64,000 nt of DNA from JABMQB01 sp963666575 (GCA_963666575.2 CAXXYG010000027.1:496001-560000), one strand, 5' to 3'. Positions 18,660 to 28,250 are shown, numbered from the stretch's first letter. The notes: generated from the sequence alone by a model not told the origin. Translations and numbers: made by a program.

Positions 18660-19335
18660 ACTGTTTTTATATCTTTAAAGTTACCTCTTCCACTTTTTAG
18701 TAATTATAAATTCAAGGTAAATAATGGTTTATGTAGGATCCCATTGGAAAATATGTTGGTAATCAATTAGCATGAAAAAATGACTCTTCACAGCCAAACT
18801 AACAAGGTATCAATAAGGAATTCTATTTATAAGAAATCCATAACTTCGGAGTATTAACTTCATCTATCTCAATACGCTGCACTTTCGGAATTTCCAGTCT
18901 GTGTTTGGCAGGATTTAACTTGCTCCTGATGTCTCAGGATTAATGTATTTCGTTTTTGAAAAATGAGTTTTATAAATAACAACTGGTAATTATAATTGTT
19001 ACATTTTATACAGGAGAACCTTTATTTTTGAATAAAAGAGGATAAAGTTAGCTTATACATTCAGGAATATATAGCAGAATTTAAATGTGGTTATCAATAT
19101 CATTATACTAGCCTGACTATAGTGGTTTAAACTGAATCAAATGTATTGATTCAACTTACCAAAATTTAATTCATGAATGTAAAAAATGATGAAACTTTAT
19201 GAAATTCATCATAGCTTGAGAACTGAATTAAGCCTGGAAGTAAAGGGTAAATATAAATCTGATTATTTTTTTTTAATATCCAAGGAGATAAATAAATTAC
19301 TCATCAAAAAGCTATGTAAAATGGTTGTAATTCAT
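18660..19335. other. Spacer between the duplicated genes, no supported gene
   Basis: About 675 AT-rich bases. The only open frame (from 19186) runs into the terminator hairpin of copy 2 and has no coding character. I see no RNA or repeat. Confidence 0.5.
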
Positions 19336-19351
19336 AATTCAAGAAAAAACA

Positions 19352-19385
19352 AAAATGGCAGGTTCAATTATGAACCTGCCATTTT
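19352..19385 (-). terminator. Terminator of secreted-protein gene, copy 2
   Basis: The same perfect 15-bp hairpin as in copy 1, with an ATTA loop and a T-run on the minus strand. Confidence 0.92.
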
Positions 19386-19414
19386 GTATATGTTTTAAAA
19401 ACCTTTCCTTATGC

Positions 19415-19981
19415 TTAGTCAACAATTGTATAAGTTACTTTTACAGTTGTATTGTTTAACTCGTTAAGAGAAGTGTAATTTGCGTCTGTTTCATCAGCTA
19501 AAGCAAGCTCGTATGACATTTGATGCCCTTTGTTGCCTATTCCTGTATAACAACTTCCTACTCCTGTTACAATGGTTTTTGCTGTATTGTCAAGTAATAC
19601 CTGGGCTCCGGATACGGCACCTTTGGCTCCACGTCCATCAGCACTTGCAGCACCTGCTTGAACCAATAGTTTTAAACCGGCAGGTACAAGCTTGTCTAAC
19701 TCAACACTAATTGTACGGGCAGTTGTTTTGTAAAGGATAGATGAATAATTTAAATAGGTTACAGAACTTTTAGTACCATCAACATCAAAATCTAATGCTG
19801 CGCCTGCTTCTGTTGGGGCAGCTGGTGCCAATGTAATGTCTCCACCTACTACGTCGAGTAAGGCTACTCTGGGAACGTTAATAGTAACATTGTGGTTGCT
19901 TTTTTCAGTTTGTTGAGCTGAAACTAAGTTAGTGCCTACGAAAGTTAATACTGCGATAAATGTAATTGCTAAATTTTTCAT
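19415..19981 (-). CDS. Small exported beta-rich protein, copy 2 of an identical pair
   Basis: Residue for residue identical to the product of 17884-18450 (188 residues, signal peptide to about residue 22, one Cys, C-terminal KVTYTIVD). The DNA differs by two synonymous changes close to the signal-peptide cleavage site. The leader, -7 box, terminator and the position of the upstream GGGACAAAT pair are all preserved, so both copies are expected to be expressed under the same control and to act additively. The phosphatase gene upstream reads in the same direction, but a terminator-less gap of about 220 bases with its own promoter signals separates them. Function unknown. Confidence 0.85.
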   Translation of the reverse strand: MKNLAITFIAVLTFVGTNLVSAQQTEKSNHNVTINVPRVALLDVVGGDITLAPAAPTEAGAALDFDVDGTKSSVTYLNYSSILYKTTARTISVELDKLVPAGLKLLVQAGAASADGRGAKGAVSGAQVLLDNTAKTIVTGVGSCYTGIGNKGHQMSYELALADETDANYTSLNELNNTTVKVTYTIVD

Positions 19982-20043
19982 GATAATGTGTTTTTAAATG
20001 TTTATAAATAATCTTTTCATCTTCAAAATCAACTACAAGCGTC

Positions 20044-20051
20044 CAAACTTA
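20044..20051 (-). promoter_or_regulatory. -7 box of secreted-protein gene, copy 2
   Basis: TAAGTTTG on the minus strand, identical in sequence and position to copy 1. Confidence 0.5.
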
Positions 20052-20158
20052 AAATGTTGATTCCGGTTGGTACATTGCAACCAATGTGCCATAAAATCAT
20101 ATTATGCTGACATTTAACTATTTACACATACGACATATGTTAAATCCTGATTCTGGAT

Positions 20159-20186
20159 GGGACAAATTTCCAAAAACGGGACAAAT
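20159..20186 (-). promoter_or_regulatory. Paired GGGACAAAT motif, candidate activator site, copy 2
   Basis: Two GGGACAAAT copies with a 19-base period start 178 bases upstream of the start codon, as in copy 1. ACATATGTTAA is again found just inside, at 20133. Confidence 0.55.
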
Positions 20187-20202
20187 CCTGCCCTGAAATC
20201 AT

Positions 20203-20781
20203 TTATTTTTCCTGAAACGTGAAAGTAACTTTCCCGCCTAATAGTTTTTCAATTGGGAAACTAAATTTTAGCTGTTTGCCAAACTCTATTGCATCGTTTA
20301 ATGTGTAATTTTGATATTTTACCAAATAGGCAACCATAAAATTTGTTACCCGGCCACAGCTGGCACAATGAACCAGTACTTTATTATAGGGTTTAGCTAA
20401 TGCATCTGCAAAAAGTTGGAGGTTTTCTTCTGTAAAACCTGCTAATCCGGCAATCGGAACAGATATATAATTCATTTTTAATTTATCAACCGCTTTTTCT
20501 TCATCAAATGCCGATTCAGCAAAATCTTCCATCTCTCCTTCACTTCGCAGGTTAATTATTAAATTTACTCCTTGTTCATCGAGCCATTCAAGTGTTTCTA
20601 AATTTGGTTGCCCACTAAAAAACATATTTCCACTTCTAAAAAAATTATCAGCATTTGTCAGTTTTTCAACTTTGTTGAGCTTTTTTTCACTGTTTATTGT
20701 ACGTTCGCTAGCAACAGAGGTATTAAAAACAAGTGTTGTACAAATAAAAAAAAGAAGGATAAGAATATTACGTGATTTCAT
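20203..20781 (-). CDS. Exported tyrosine-phosphatase-like protein (BLH/DUF442 type)
   Basis: This 192-residue protein has a signal peptide (about residues 1-25), so it acts outside the cytoplasm. The body matches the beta-lactamase-hydrolase-like (DUF442) phosphatase fold: FFSGQPNLETLEWLDEQGVNLIINLRS at the start and a P-loop HCASCGR with nucleophile Cys139 and Arg144. The spacing is CX4R rather than the CX5R of ordinary tyrosine phosphatases; this shortened loop is usual in the BLH branch. Substrates of periplasmic members are not established. The gene is monocistronic, between the duplicated secreted-protein gene and an IS remnant. Confidence 0.82.
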   Translation of the reverse strand: MKSRNILILLFFICTTLVFNTSVASERTINSEKKLNKVEKLTNADNFFRSGNMFFSGQPNLETLEWLDEQGVNLIINLRSEGEMEDFAESAFDEEKAVDKLKMNYISVPIAGLAGFTEENLQLFADALAKPYNKVLVHCASCGRVTNFMVAYLVKYQNYTLNDAIEFGKQLKFSFPIEKLLGGKVTFTFQEK

Positions 20782-20959
20782 TATAATTATGTTTTAGTTT
20801 ATAATTTTATAAAACTATTAAATGATTCTTATAAAAGGTGTTAACAAAATGATAATGATTGTTAATGGAAAGTGATAAATAGATTTTGTTGTTTTTGTCG
20901 GATCATACTAAATCCCGCCAGAGAATTTTATTGTGAGAATATAAGCATAAAACCACCGT

Positions 20960-21352
20960 ATTTAGTTTTGTCAATTTACCACAGTCCGGGCGCGATAAGG
21001 CCAATGTACTGGAACCGTAAATTACGATTTTGTTTCAATAACAAAAAAATTTGAAACAGGGGAAAGTGTCCCCAGTCGTATCGCCAGCCTTTCAAAATCC
21101 TATATCCGGCCAATTGTAAGAAGGAAAGAAATTTAACCTGTTGAATTTGGAGCCAAGGTAAATATGATACAATTTAGAGGGATTAATTTTATCCAGCACA
21201 TAAGTTTCAGCGCTTTTCATGAGAGGATAAGGCTTAAGCAATCTGTCCGCTACGGCCACGAACTGGTTGGTAAACTAAACCACCTTTCGGGCGATGATAT
21301 AAATGCTACCAATGCCTACCGCACCTATTGCAAAAAAATATCATCCACGACT
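20960..21352 (+). pseudogene. Decayed IS transposase fragment (DDE type, IS5/IS1182-like)
   Basis: Pieces of a DDE transposase can be read in order across two frames. First comes VLSIYHSPGAIRPMYWNRK in one frame. After a frameshift near 21020-21060 comes RIASLSKSYIRPIVRRKEI, a TAA at 21134, then PVEFGAKVNMIQFRGINFIQ and HISFSAFHERIRLKQSV, ending around DDINATNAYRTYCKK. These correspond to the RPIVRGK / VEFGAK / AD-IYATNANRKYC segments of transposases of this type. The frameshift, the stop and the missing ends make it non-functional. I could not identify terminal inverted repeats. Confidence 0.62.
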
Positions 21353-21498
21353 TAATCGTTTGTCCACTTTTTTGTTGCAAGTTAAAGCCATGACTTAGAA
21401 GGAATATCCCTCCATCCTTCTCGGAAATAACGGCGTAGTTACATACAACATTGTGGATAAAGCCTGTAATCTCAGATATTTCGGTTAAATCTATATTT

Positions 21499-23967
21499 CT
21501 ATTTTTTAAAGTCTGGATCCATTTCTGGCGTGCGAACACCTGCAACTTCGTTTGCCATTAATATAAATACATTCCAACATAATCCCCGGGTTGATTGCCA
21601 CCATGAATCTGTAGTGGTCCAATTTGTTGGGATAAACTCTTTGCTGTATGGCCATTGGGGATTGAGATTAATTTCTGCCCAGGCTCTATTTTCCATCAAT
21701 GCTTTTGCTTTGCTCCACCCATGCCTTTGCCCAACTACATACCCACAATATTCTGGTCGCATCCAGCTACCGCCATTATAATAGAAGCCATCTCTTGCAC
21801 CATCTTTGTAATTAGCTTCTCCAAATTCTCTGAAAGGCTGATAATCTGATGTTAAGTATGAATATCCCTTTTCGTTGTTCGTTAAGCGAACACAAACGGG
21901 AGCTGTTGTTCCGTATTCCGGATGAGGTGAATTCGAAACCTTATTAAGTATTGGAATTTGCTCTAAATGATTTATAACCATCTCATCGCTTAGCATCGGT
22001 TTATTAAATAACCATAAGGCGAAAAATTCAGGTTCCAAATCGGTCATAGTTATCACATCCGGGAAATCCGTATCAAACAACAAATGTTTTCGTTGAATGT
22101 CATAAAAATCCAAATAAGCTACCTCTGCTTTTTCAATATAGGAATCGGATAGTTCATACCCCAATTCTTGAATCGTTTTTAGCGCAATGGCAAACATGCC
22201 TTGATTTACAGCCAAACGGTCTGTTTTAGGTTCGTATCTATTTATATCAACCTGACTTAATGTATGATGCGACTCACATATGCCGTCTTTATCGTCGTCA
22301 AATTCATTCAAAACATAAGCAACCGCTTTATCTATCTTCTCTTTGGGCAATGTTATTTTATAACGTCTTTTATTCAGCATTGCCCAAATTAAGAATTGAA
22401 TGGTTGCCTCATTATCCTTACATTCAATAGTACCCATATAAGGTGTTATAATGGTAGCTACTGCACCATTCGAATTTTGGGTTTTTGCCCATTGCTCCCA
22501 AATTTTAAGGTTCAGCTCTTTATTATAACTGGAAACGATACTAAAAAATGAATCCCGGTTATACATATCAGGCGCATAGTTCATATTGGGAACATTAAAA
22601 GGGGTAAAATCATTCACCGAAGTTATCCATGTCAACATATTAAAGTTAGCATACAACATTTTTTCTATCAACGAACCTTTAAATCCTTTTCCTTCAGCAA
22701 GACGCGATTGTGAAGAAATCACAAAATTACGATGGTCTATCCAGGGCTCAACAAATACATAGCTTGTTTTGGTGACTCTTTCGCCCATATCCATTTTGTT
22801 ATAGGGCTGTTTTTGAGCTTGATGTTCTACAATTTGCAGGTCTTTAATTTGGATTGTAGCTTCTTTCCCTGATTGGGTTCCTATAAACATGGACACACTA
22901 TCGTTTTCTATGTAAGGAACCAAAATACTTCCTTTAAATAATGTCCAATCGTGTTCTTTTATGGGAAATTGGTCAATGTATTTTATTCCGTGTTCTAATT
23001 CAATGGTTTTTTCACCGTTTTTTATTCTGAAAAGCTTTAGAGCAATTGGCGAATTACCTTTTGAAAGAAAAGAAACAGTGTATACATTTTGATCTTTAAA
23101 AGGTGCTATCATTTCAAAACCAGAACGGACTGAAGGTTTGCATTGAAGTGAAATGAGCCCTGGTAGTTTTTCAATTTCAAGCTCTCCAACTTTTTGAAAA
23201 TCGTCGTTAATATTTAATGCTACTACTTTTCCTGCATCCAGGTCATACATTTCTCCGAATTTTTGTTGGATATAATGTTGCCCTTTTGCTCTTTCTTCCA
23301 TTGTTGCGATGGAAACCAATTCCGGGTCGGGTAATTTTCGCATTCCTACAAAACCACCACCGTGCCCGTTAAATCGGCGACGCGTAGTTCGGGTATAATG
23401 ATTTTTGTAACCCGCATCCATTAAAACGCCTACCAGATGATTATCGGGAGTTACAAAACCAGCCGATGGAAACATTTCATGTGCAAATCCTCCGGGAAAA
23501 TTATCATGCTCAAAAGTGATGTATCGGGAAGGTGTTTCTGCGGGTTTAAAATTCTCTTCGATTGTATAATATAAAGATGGCATCCCCGACTGAAAAAGGT
23601 CAATGCTCTTTTTAACCACATTCGAATTAACGACTTCATAGGTAACCGTAATATATAAATTCAAATCAAAATCGGCTAAATAAGTCTCTTTCGATAATTT
23701 TATATAATTCTCATTACCTGACCACACTGTACCTTTCCAATCGGTAATTTCAGATGTTTCGCTTAAATCGAAATTGGCAACATTAAGTTTAAATTCTTCG
23801 GAATTATGAACTAACAATTGGGTTCCACTATAAATATCGACACTATAACCTTGTTCAATGTTTCCAACTACTTTTAGATTGATATTTTGACTCCATGCAA
23901 TTGTTCCTATGCAACAAAACATCTGAGCCAGAAGTATGATTCTAATTTTATTATATGATCCAATCAT
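21499..23967 (-). CDS. Large exported six-hairpin-glycosidase-like protein (PUL)
   Basis: This 822-residue protein has a signal peptide (hydrophobic segment about residues 8-26, then WSQN). The N-terminal half (to about 420) looks like beta-sandwich modules. The C-terminal half, from about 440, is helical with motifs typical of (alpha/alpha)6-barrel glycosidases: NYAPDMYNRDSFFSI, QNSNGAVATIITPYMG, DDDKDGICESHHTL and DGFYYNGGSWMRPEYCGYV. I cannot assign a GH family. Acidic candidates for catalysis lie in the DMYNRD and DGFYYNGG regions. It is the last gene of the minus-strand locus, 11 bases after the preceding gene, and probably works on the glycan handled by the SusCD and GH130 proteins. Confidence 0.7.
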   Translation of the reverse strand: MIGSYNKIRIILLAQMFCCIGTIAWSQNINLKVVGNIEQGYSVDIYSGTQLLVHNSEEFKLNVANFDLSETSEITDWKGTVWSGNENYIKLSKETYLADFDLNLYITVTYEVVNSNVVKKSIDLFQSGMPSLYYTIEENFKPAETPSRYITFEHDNFPGGFAHEMFPSAGFVTPDNHLVGVLMDAGYKNHYTRTTRRRFNGHGGGFVGMRKLPDPELVSIATMEERAKGQHYIQQKFGEMYDLDAGKVVALNINDDFQKVGELEIEKLPGLISLQCKPSVRSGFEMIAPFKDQNVYTVSFLSKGNSPIALKLFRIKNGEKTIELEHGIKYIDQFPIKEHDWTLFKGSILVPYIENDSVSMFIGTQSGKEATIQIKDLQIVEHQAQKQPYNKMDMGERVTKTSYVFVEPWIDHRNFVISSQSRLAEGKGFKGSLIEKMLYANFNMLTWITSVNDFTPFNVPNMNYAPDMYNRDSFFSIVSSYNKELNLKIWEQWAKTQNSNGAVATIITPYMGTIECKDNEATIQFLIWAMLNKRRYKITLPKEKIDKAVAYVLNEFDDDKDGICESHHTLSQVDINRYEPKTDRLAVNQGMFAIALKTIQELGYELSDSYIEKAEVAYLDFYDIQRKHLLFDTDFPDVITMTDLEPEFFALWLFNKPMLSDEMVINHLEQIPILNKVSNSPHPEYGTTAPVCVRLTNNEKGYSYLTSDYQPFREFGEANYKDGARDGFYYNGGSWMRPEYCGYVVGQRHGWSKAKALMENRAWAEINLNPQWPYSKEFIPTNWTTTDSWWQSTRGLCWNVFILMANEVAGVRTPEMDPDFKK

Positions 23968-23978
23968 TTTTAAACAGA

Positions 23979-25736
23979 TTAATTTTCAGTTGAATACCTG
24001 TAATCTATAACAACATCATCAGCATACAATTTGCCTTCATTTTCAGATATAAAAGCACCTTGAGGAACCCATATTAATAAGGAAGCATGTTCCTTGGCAA
24101 TATTAAAAGTGAAATTATTCTTTACATTCTCAGCAATAAATGCTCGTTGCATGGCATCGTATATTTTTAATTGATTTTCACCCACCGAAACCGTAACTTC
24201 TTTTATTTCAGGATTGGGATTATAATATAAAAAAGAAGGAAAAGCAGCTTCACGATAAAAATCGGTAGCCAATAAATCCAATTGAAGTATATTTTCAACA
24301 TCCGTCCTGGATATGATTGAACCTGCAATACCTACATGCCCGCTTCCATAAACACTAAATTGTGATACTTTAGGATTATCCTTATTCCATTTCATACCGT
24401 CACCAATTGCAACCGGAGCCTTAAGTTCCAAATACAATCCCTCTTCTTCGTAGTGCGATTTTTTTATTAATCCTTCGTATGCAATTACTCCTTTTGTATG
24501 CTCTTTTTCCTCCGGAATTGTTTGATGTTCCTCCGGAATTTCGTAGGGATAGAATAAACGAGAGGCATTGGCAGCATTTAGCATCCATTTCCCAATAACA
24601 TTGGCATAACGCTGGTCGTATCGGACCATTGGAACAAGTGGCCACATAACATCAAAAGTATTCATTAAAAAACCAAATCCTCCGAAATCGGTTGTACTTC
24701 CAACGATGCCTGAAATATCATATCCATTCCAGTTATCGAGCATTACACCCCAACCTTTACGGCAAACAGAGGTTCCATCAAAGGTCCAGTTTAACAATTC
24801 AGAATAATCATAACCAGTATTCTGTTCTGCGTTCATCCGGGCTGCTAAATAAGCTCCAAAAGGCATCAAAATTTCATAGAAATAATTTTCTTTTTCATTT
24901 AAAAGTGATTCTAACGAAGATTTTGCACCCTCCAGATATTTTGGGTCATTAAACTTTTGATAGGCTGAATACAGCACAAAAGCATGGCCAGCAGCAGCAT
25001 CTTGCTGTGTACAAATCCAGCTATTTTTGGGTTCAAGAGTGGAATAATCGAAAAATGAATAGGCATAATTTCCGTTCAATACAGAATCTGCCTGGTAAAA
25101 TTTATCTGCAATAGATCGTAAAATAGTATCGAAATCTTGTTCATCCTGATAAAAATCGGCGACTGCATAAAACAGCACATTCGGATAAACATCGTACCAC
25201 CAATCGCGCGCATAACCCCCTCCTAACAATGCCACTTCAGGACAAGTATTATTCATAATAATATTCCACTCAGTTTCACTATTGAAATAGTTTTTCAACA
25301 TGGAAACATAATTTATACCTTGCTGATCCGACTTATCGATACCCACCAAGCTGGCTCCAAGTACTGATCCAATACTTGCAAGTGATTCATGAAATATACC
25401 CTTGTAATTTTCTGTCCCTTGCCTGGCATCGCCCATTGCTGTGTATATACCAAAGGTTTCCTGGTCAAAATTTTTCCTTGAGTTATCTTTCCAAACCAAG
25501 GGCCAGTATTCCCCCTCCTGATTGGGATCATATACCAATGCGTCATAATCTTTAGCTATTTGATTAAAGTCCATTATTTTAAAAGGTTCCGGAAGGGTTG
25601 GCATTTGATCTATGCGATCTATAGACTTCTGTGCAACTGGCCTTTGAAGCTCATACTCCGTATTTGTTTGACTACACGAACTTGTAATAAAACAGGCAAC
25701 AATAACAATACTAAGAATTCTATTTATTGATTTCAT
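23979..25736 (-). CDS. Exported lipoprotein, helical-barrel, PUL-associated, function unknown
   Basis: The best start is the ATG at 25736, which gives a clean lipoprotein signal with lipobox TSSC (Cys21); an ATG eight codons further upstream is in frame. The mature protein of about 565 residues has a long helical middle (HAFVLYSAYQKFNDPKYLEGAKSSL, IGKWMLNAANASRLFYP) resembling an (alpha/alpha)6 toroid, and a beta-rich C-terminus. It carries aromatic clusters (RDWWYDVYPNV, DNWNGYDISG) suited to sugar binding. I cannot name the family. A glycoside hydrolase or lyase-like role at the cell surface is inferred from the operon. It lies 74 bases after the MFS gene and 11 bases before the 822-residue protein. 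Confidence 0.65.
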   Translation of the reverse strand: MKSINRILSIVIVACFITSSCSQTNTEYELQRPVAQKSIDRIDQMPTLPEPFKIMDFNQIAKDYDALVYDPNQEGEYWPLVWKDNSRKNFDQETFGIYTAMGDARQGTENYKGIFHESLASIGSVLGASLVGIDKSDQQGINYVSMLKNYFNSETEWNIIMNNTCPEVALLGGGYARDWWYDVYPNVLFYAVADFYQDEQDFDTILRSIADKFYQADSVLNGNYAYSFFDYSTLEPKNSWICTQQDAAAGHAFVLYSAYQKFNDPKYLEGAKSSLESLLNEKENYFYEILMPFGAYLAARMNAEQNTGYDYSELLNWTFDGTSVCRKGWGVMLDNWNGYDISGIVGSTTDFGGFGFLMNTFDVMWPLVPMVRYDQRYANVIGKWMLNAANASRLFYPYEIPEEHQTIPEEKEHTKGVIAYEGLIKKSHYEEEGLYLELKAPVAIGDGMKWNKDNPKVSQFSVYGSGHVGIAGSIISRTDVENILQLDLLATDFYREAAFPSFLYYNPNPEIKEVTVSVGENQLKIYDAMQRAFIAENVKNNFTFNIAKEHASLLIWVPQGAFISENEGKLYADDVVIDYRYSTEN

Positions 25737-25810
25737 CTCATTATAATTATAAAATATCAATGGTAATTAATAAAACTAACTTCAAAAGATTCTTCTTTTT
25801 ACAATAATTC

Positions 25811-27058
25811 TTACATGGTTGTTTCATTTTCTAATTTATTTTGCTGATTTAGAAGTTGTTTTGCAATAAGAATTGCGAGTAATTGAAGTGCACCGATGAT
25901 TAATAAGGCATATTTCAAAGCCATATCGATATTTCCGAAATAGGCAATACCAAGGAAAGTGCCAGCACCAATAAAACGGCCTGCGTACAATCCAAATTCA
26001 TGATTTAATATATACGAAAATTCATTCCTGTTTTCAATAGTTGAAAGTAAATCTATAACTTTTAATTGCATGGGGAAATAAGCAATATCAAGAATTGGCC
26101 TGGCAATTAACAATAAAAAAATAAATATTATTACTCCGGTGGAGTTAAACATTACGCTATTAAAAAAAGAAGCTAAAAAGAACAATATCAATCCGATACT
26201 AAAAATAATCAGCCTATCCTTTGGTTTTGACAGTTTGCCAAGAATTAGCATTACTACCGCGGCAATTATTGCACCTATTGATTGAGCTGTTCCCAATGCA
26301 CCTTCCGATTGAAAAAACTTCATCATTAAAATTGCCGGAGCAGTTACAATAAACCCCTGCGCCAATCCTTTTAATAAGGCCATTTGCAACATTTTAGTCC
26401 AAAGTTTGTGAAACTTAAAATACAGGAATTTTACACTCTTAGGTTTTGCATACTTGCCAAAATGAAATATTATGGATGCAAGAATCGTAAAACCAAATAC
26501 GCAAGCCGTTACTACTTTATATCCAGAATTTACACCTTCATTTGAGGCTCCATTGCCGTTCATTAAATACCACCCGATAATTATCGGAACAATTACGGCA
26601 GTGCAGGTGTAGAAAAAAGTATCTAATCCATAATAAAAATTTCTGGTTTTATCGGAGGTTGTAGCAAGAACCAGATAATCCCGGTTGGACCAATATAAAC
26701 CAAATGACATTCCCATAATTAAACCTGCCGAAATTAATCCTAAATAATTTATTTCTTTTAACGACATCATAAACACCATTGAAACTCCGCTCAATAACAT
26801 CCCAAGCGAGAATAATCTTTTAATATTAATCCGGTTTAATAAAAAACCATTAATAAAAAAGGTAATGGGAATACCAGTATAAATAGCGAACTGATATAAC
26901 ATCACTTTTGATGGATCGTTTGAATTTCGCATAATATAGGATGCCACGAAAATATCAATAACCGGTAAAACAAATGCATAAATTAAATTGGTAAGTATTA
27001 AAATTTTTGCGCTTTTAGAAAAATCCTTAAGCCCTACTTTTGCTACTTTTATCCTCAT
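25811..27058 (-). CDS. MFS sugar permease-like transporter
   Basis: This 415-residue inner-membrane protein has about 12 hydrophobic segments and a large cytoplasmic loop in the middle (residues about 200-215). It fits the major facilitator superfamily: the first half contains NRINIKRLFSLGMLLSG, a loop-2-like region, and the second half mirrors it (GKLSKPKDRLIIFSIGL). Its ATG overlaps the stop of the GH130 gene by four bases (ATGA), a strong sign of translational coupling. Placement beside a glycoside phosphorylase suggests uptake of the oligosaccharide that GH130 cleaves in the cytoplasm. Substrate is inferred, not seen. Confidence 0.85.
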   Translation of the reverse strand: MRIKVAKVGLKDFSKSAKILILTNLIYAFVLPVIDIFVASYIMRNSNDPSKVMLYQFAIYTGIPITFFINGFLLNRINIKRLFSLGMLLSGVSMVFMMSLKEINYLGLISAGLIMGMSFGLYWSNRDYLVLATTSDKTRNFYYGLDTFFYTCTAVIVPIIIGWYLMNGNGASNEGVNSGYKVVTACVFGFTILASIIFHFGKYAKPKSVKFLYFKFHKLWTKMLQMALLKGLAQGFIVTAPAILMMKFFQSEGALGTAQSIGAIIAAVVMLILGKLSKPKDRLIIFSIGLILFFLASFFNSVMFNSTGVIIFIFLLLIARPILDIAYFPMQLKVIDLLSTIENRNEFSYILNHEFGLYAGRFIGAGTFLGIAYFGNIDMALKYALLIIGALQLLAILIAKQLLNQQNKLENETTM

Positions 27059-28104
27059 TGTTTTAATGTTTTTAAAATCTCTTTAATTGAGAAAGTAGCA
27101 TATCCGATAACCTCGTCTGCCGCTCCGTAATACATTTGAATCTTATCACCGTTTACGATATGTCCATTAGTAAAAATAACTTCACCAAAAAATCCTTTTA
27201 ATTCATAATCTACCATTGGCTCCATAATTGGTTCTTCCGACCTTGCAATAATTATCGAAGGGTCATTCAATTCTAATAATAATGCCCCTAAACAATATCT
27301 GTTTTCTTTGGTTGCCCCATGATAAATTTCTAACCAACCTTTTTCTGTTTTAATAGGCGCTGCACCAGCTCCTAAACGTTTACTGTCAAATCTCCCAATA
27401 CGGGTTTTGGCAATACACTTATGATTTCCCCAATGAATTGCATCAGGCGATTCTGCCAGCCATATATAATTTCCTCCCAACTCAGGACTGCTTGGACGGT
27501 GAAGGGCATAAAACATCCCGTTTATTTTTTCTTCGAAAATGGCACAGTCTTTATTGTGCGGACTAAATATCATCCCTTTCTTCTCGAAATTTTTCCAATC
27601 CTTTGTCGTTTTTAACCCAACTCCTACTCCATTACCGGATACCATTGTATATGTAAGATGGTACGTGTCCTCTATTTGAGAAACCCGGCAGTCTTCAATT
27701 CCATACGATTCGTAATCCCCTTCTCCAAAAATCGAGGAATATTCTTTTGATTCAGAAAAGACTAATCCGTCATCACTAAACAGGAGCCTAAGGTGAGATA
27801 TGGTTGTTAAGTAATCTATTCCATCATAATTAATAACCCTGGCATCTGAAGCATCTAATTTGGGATCGTTAATATTAAAATCCATTATTTCAATTTTCCC
27901 CAGACGATTATAAATAGGAACTGACACTACTCCTTCGCGCTGAACTGTTCGTTCGGCTACACGTACGAGTAACCCTATCATACCCTTAAATTGAAATACA
28001 CCCGGATTTAGCAAACACTCAATAATCATTTTATCATTACTGGGTTCTAGGTCCTTGGGTGATACTATTGGGTTTTTTTTGTATCGATTTGCAATATCAG
28101 TCAT
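27055..28104 (-). CDS. GH130 family glycoside phosphorylase (mannoside phosphorylase-like)
   Basis: This 349-residue cytoplasmic protein has no signal peptide. The five-bladed propeller of GH130 is shown by RYKKNPIVSPKDLEPS near the start, a basic pocket LVRVAERTVQREG, the catalytic-loop motif GIEDCRV with the likely general acid Asp138, LGAGAAPIKTEKGWLEIYHGA, and a C-terminal NGHIVNGDKIQMYYGAAD. GH130 enzymes split beta-mannosidic linkages with inorganic phosphate to give mannose 1-phosphate; a few members are hydrolases. It is coupled to the MFS permease, forming the cytoplasmic end of the pathway. A 227-base gap with a hairpin separates it from susD. Confidence 0.9.
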   Translation of the reverse strand: MTDIANRYKKNPIVSPKDLEPSNDKMIIECLLNPGVFQFKGMIGLLVRVAERTVQREGVVSVPIYNRLGKIEIMDFNINDPKLDASDARVINYDGIDYLTTISHLRLLFSDDGLVFSESKEYSSIFGEGDYESYGIEDCRVSQIEDTYHLTYTMVSGNGVGVGLKTTKDWKNFEKKGMIFSPHNKDCAIFEEKINGMFYALHRPSSPELGGNYIWLAESPDAIHWGNHKCIAKTRIGRFDSKRLGAGAAPIKTEKGWLEIYHGATKENRYCLGALLLELNDPSIIIARSEEPIMEPMVDYELKGFFGEVIFTNGHIVNGDKIQMYYGAADEVIGYATFSIKEILKTLKQ

Positions 28105-28250
28105 CTGTAATTAAATTTAAAAATAAACCTTCCATTGTCGTATTGGCAAATACTAAACGGAACAATAACTTTTCGGCCAGAAAATAACTATTCAATCCTA
28201 CACCAATCGCTTAACCAATAGATGATAGTTTAGAAACAATTTTCTGAAAT

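Larger units (their letters stand above)
19336..20094 (-). repeat. Tandem duplication, copy 2 (terminator, gene and leader)
   Basis: This is the second unit of the duplication, in the same orientation as 17806-18563. The offset is 1530 bases before and 1531 bases after the single-base indel. Confidence 0.95.

Noticed and set aside
19186..19398. 70-codon frame between the duplicated genes
   Set aside because: It runs through the terminator hairpin of copy 2, has no coding character and no counterpart beside copy 1.
20872..21054. 60-codon frame upstream of the IS remnant as an independent gene
   Set aside because: Its second half reads as part of the decayed transposase; there is no start context or family similarity.
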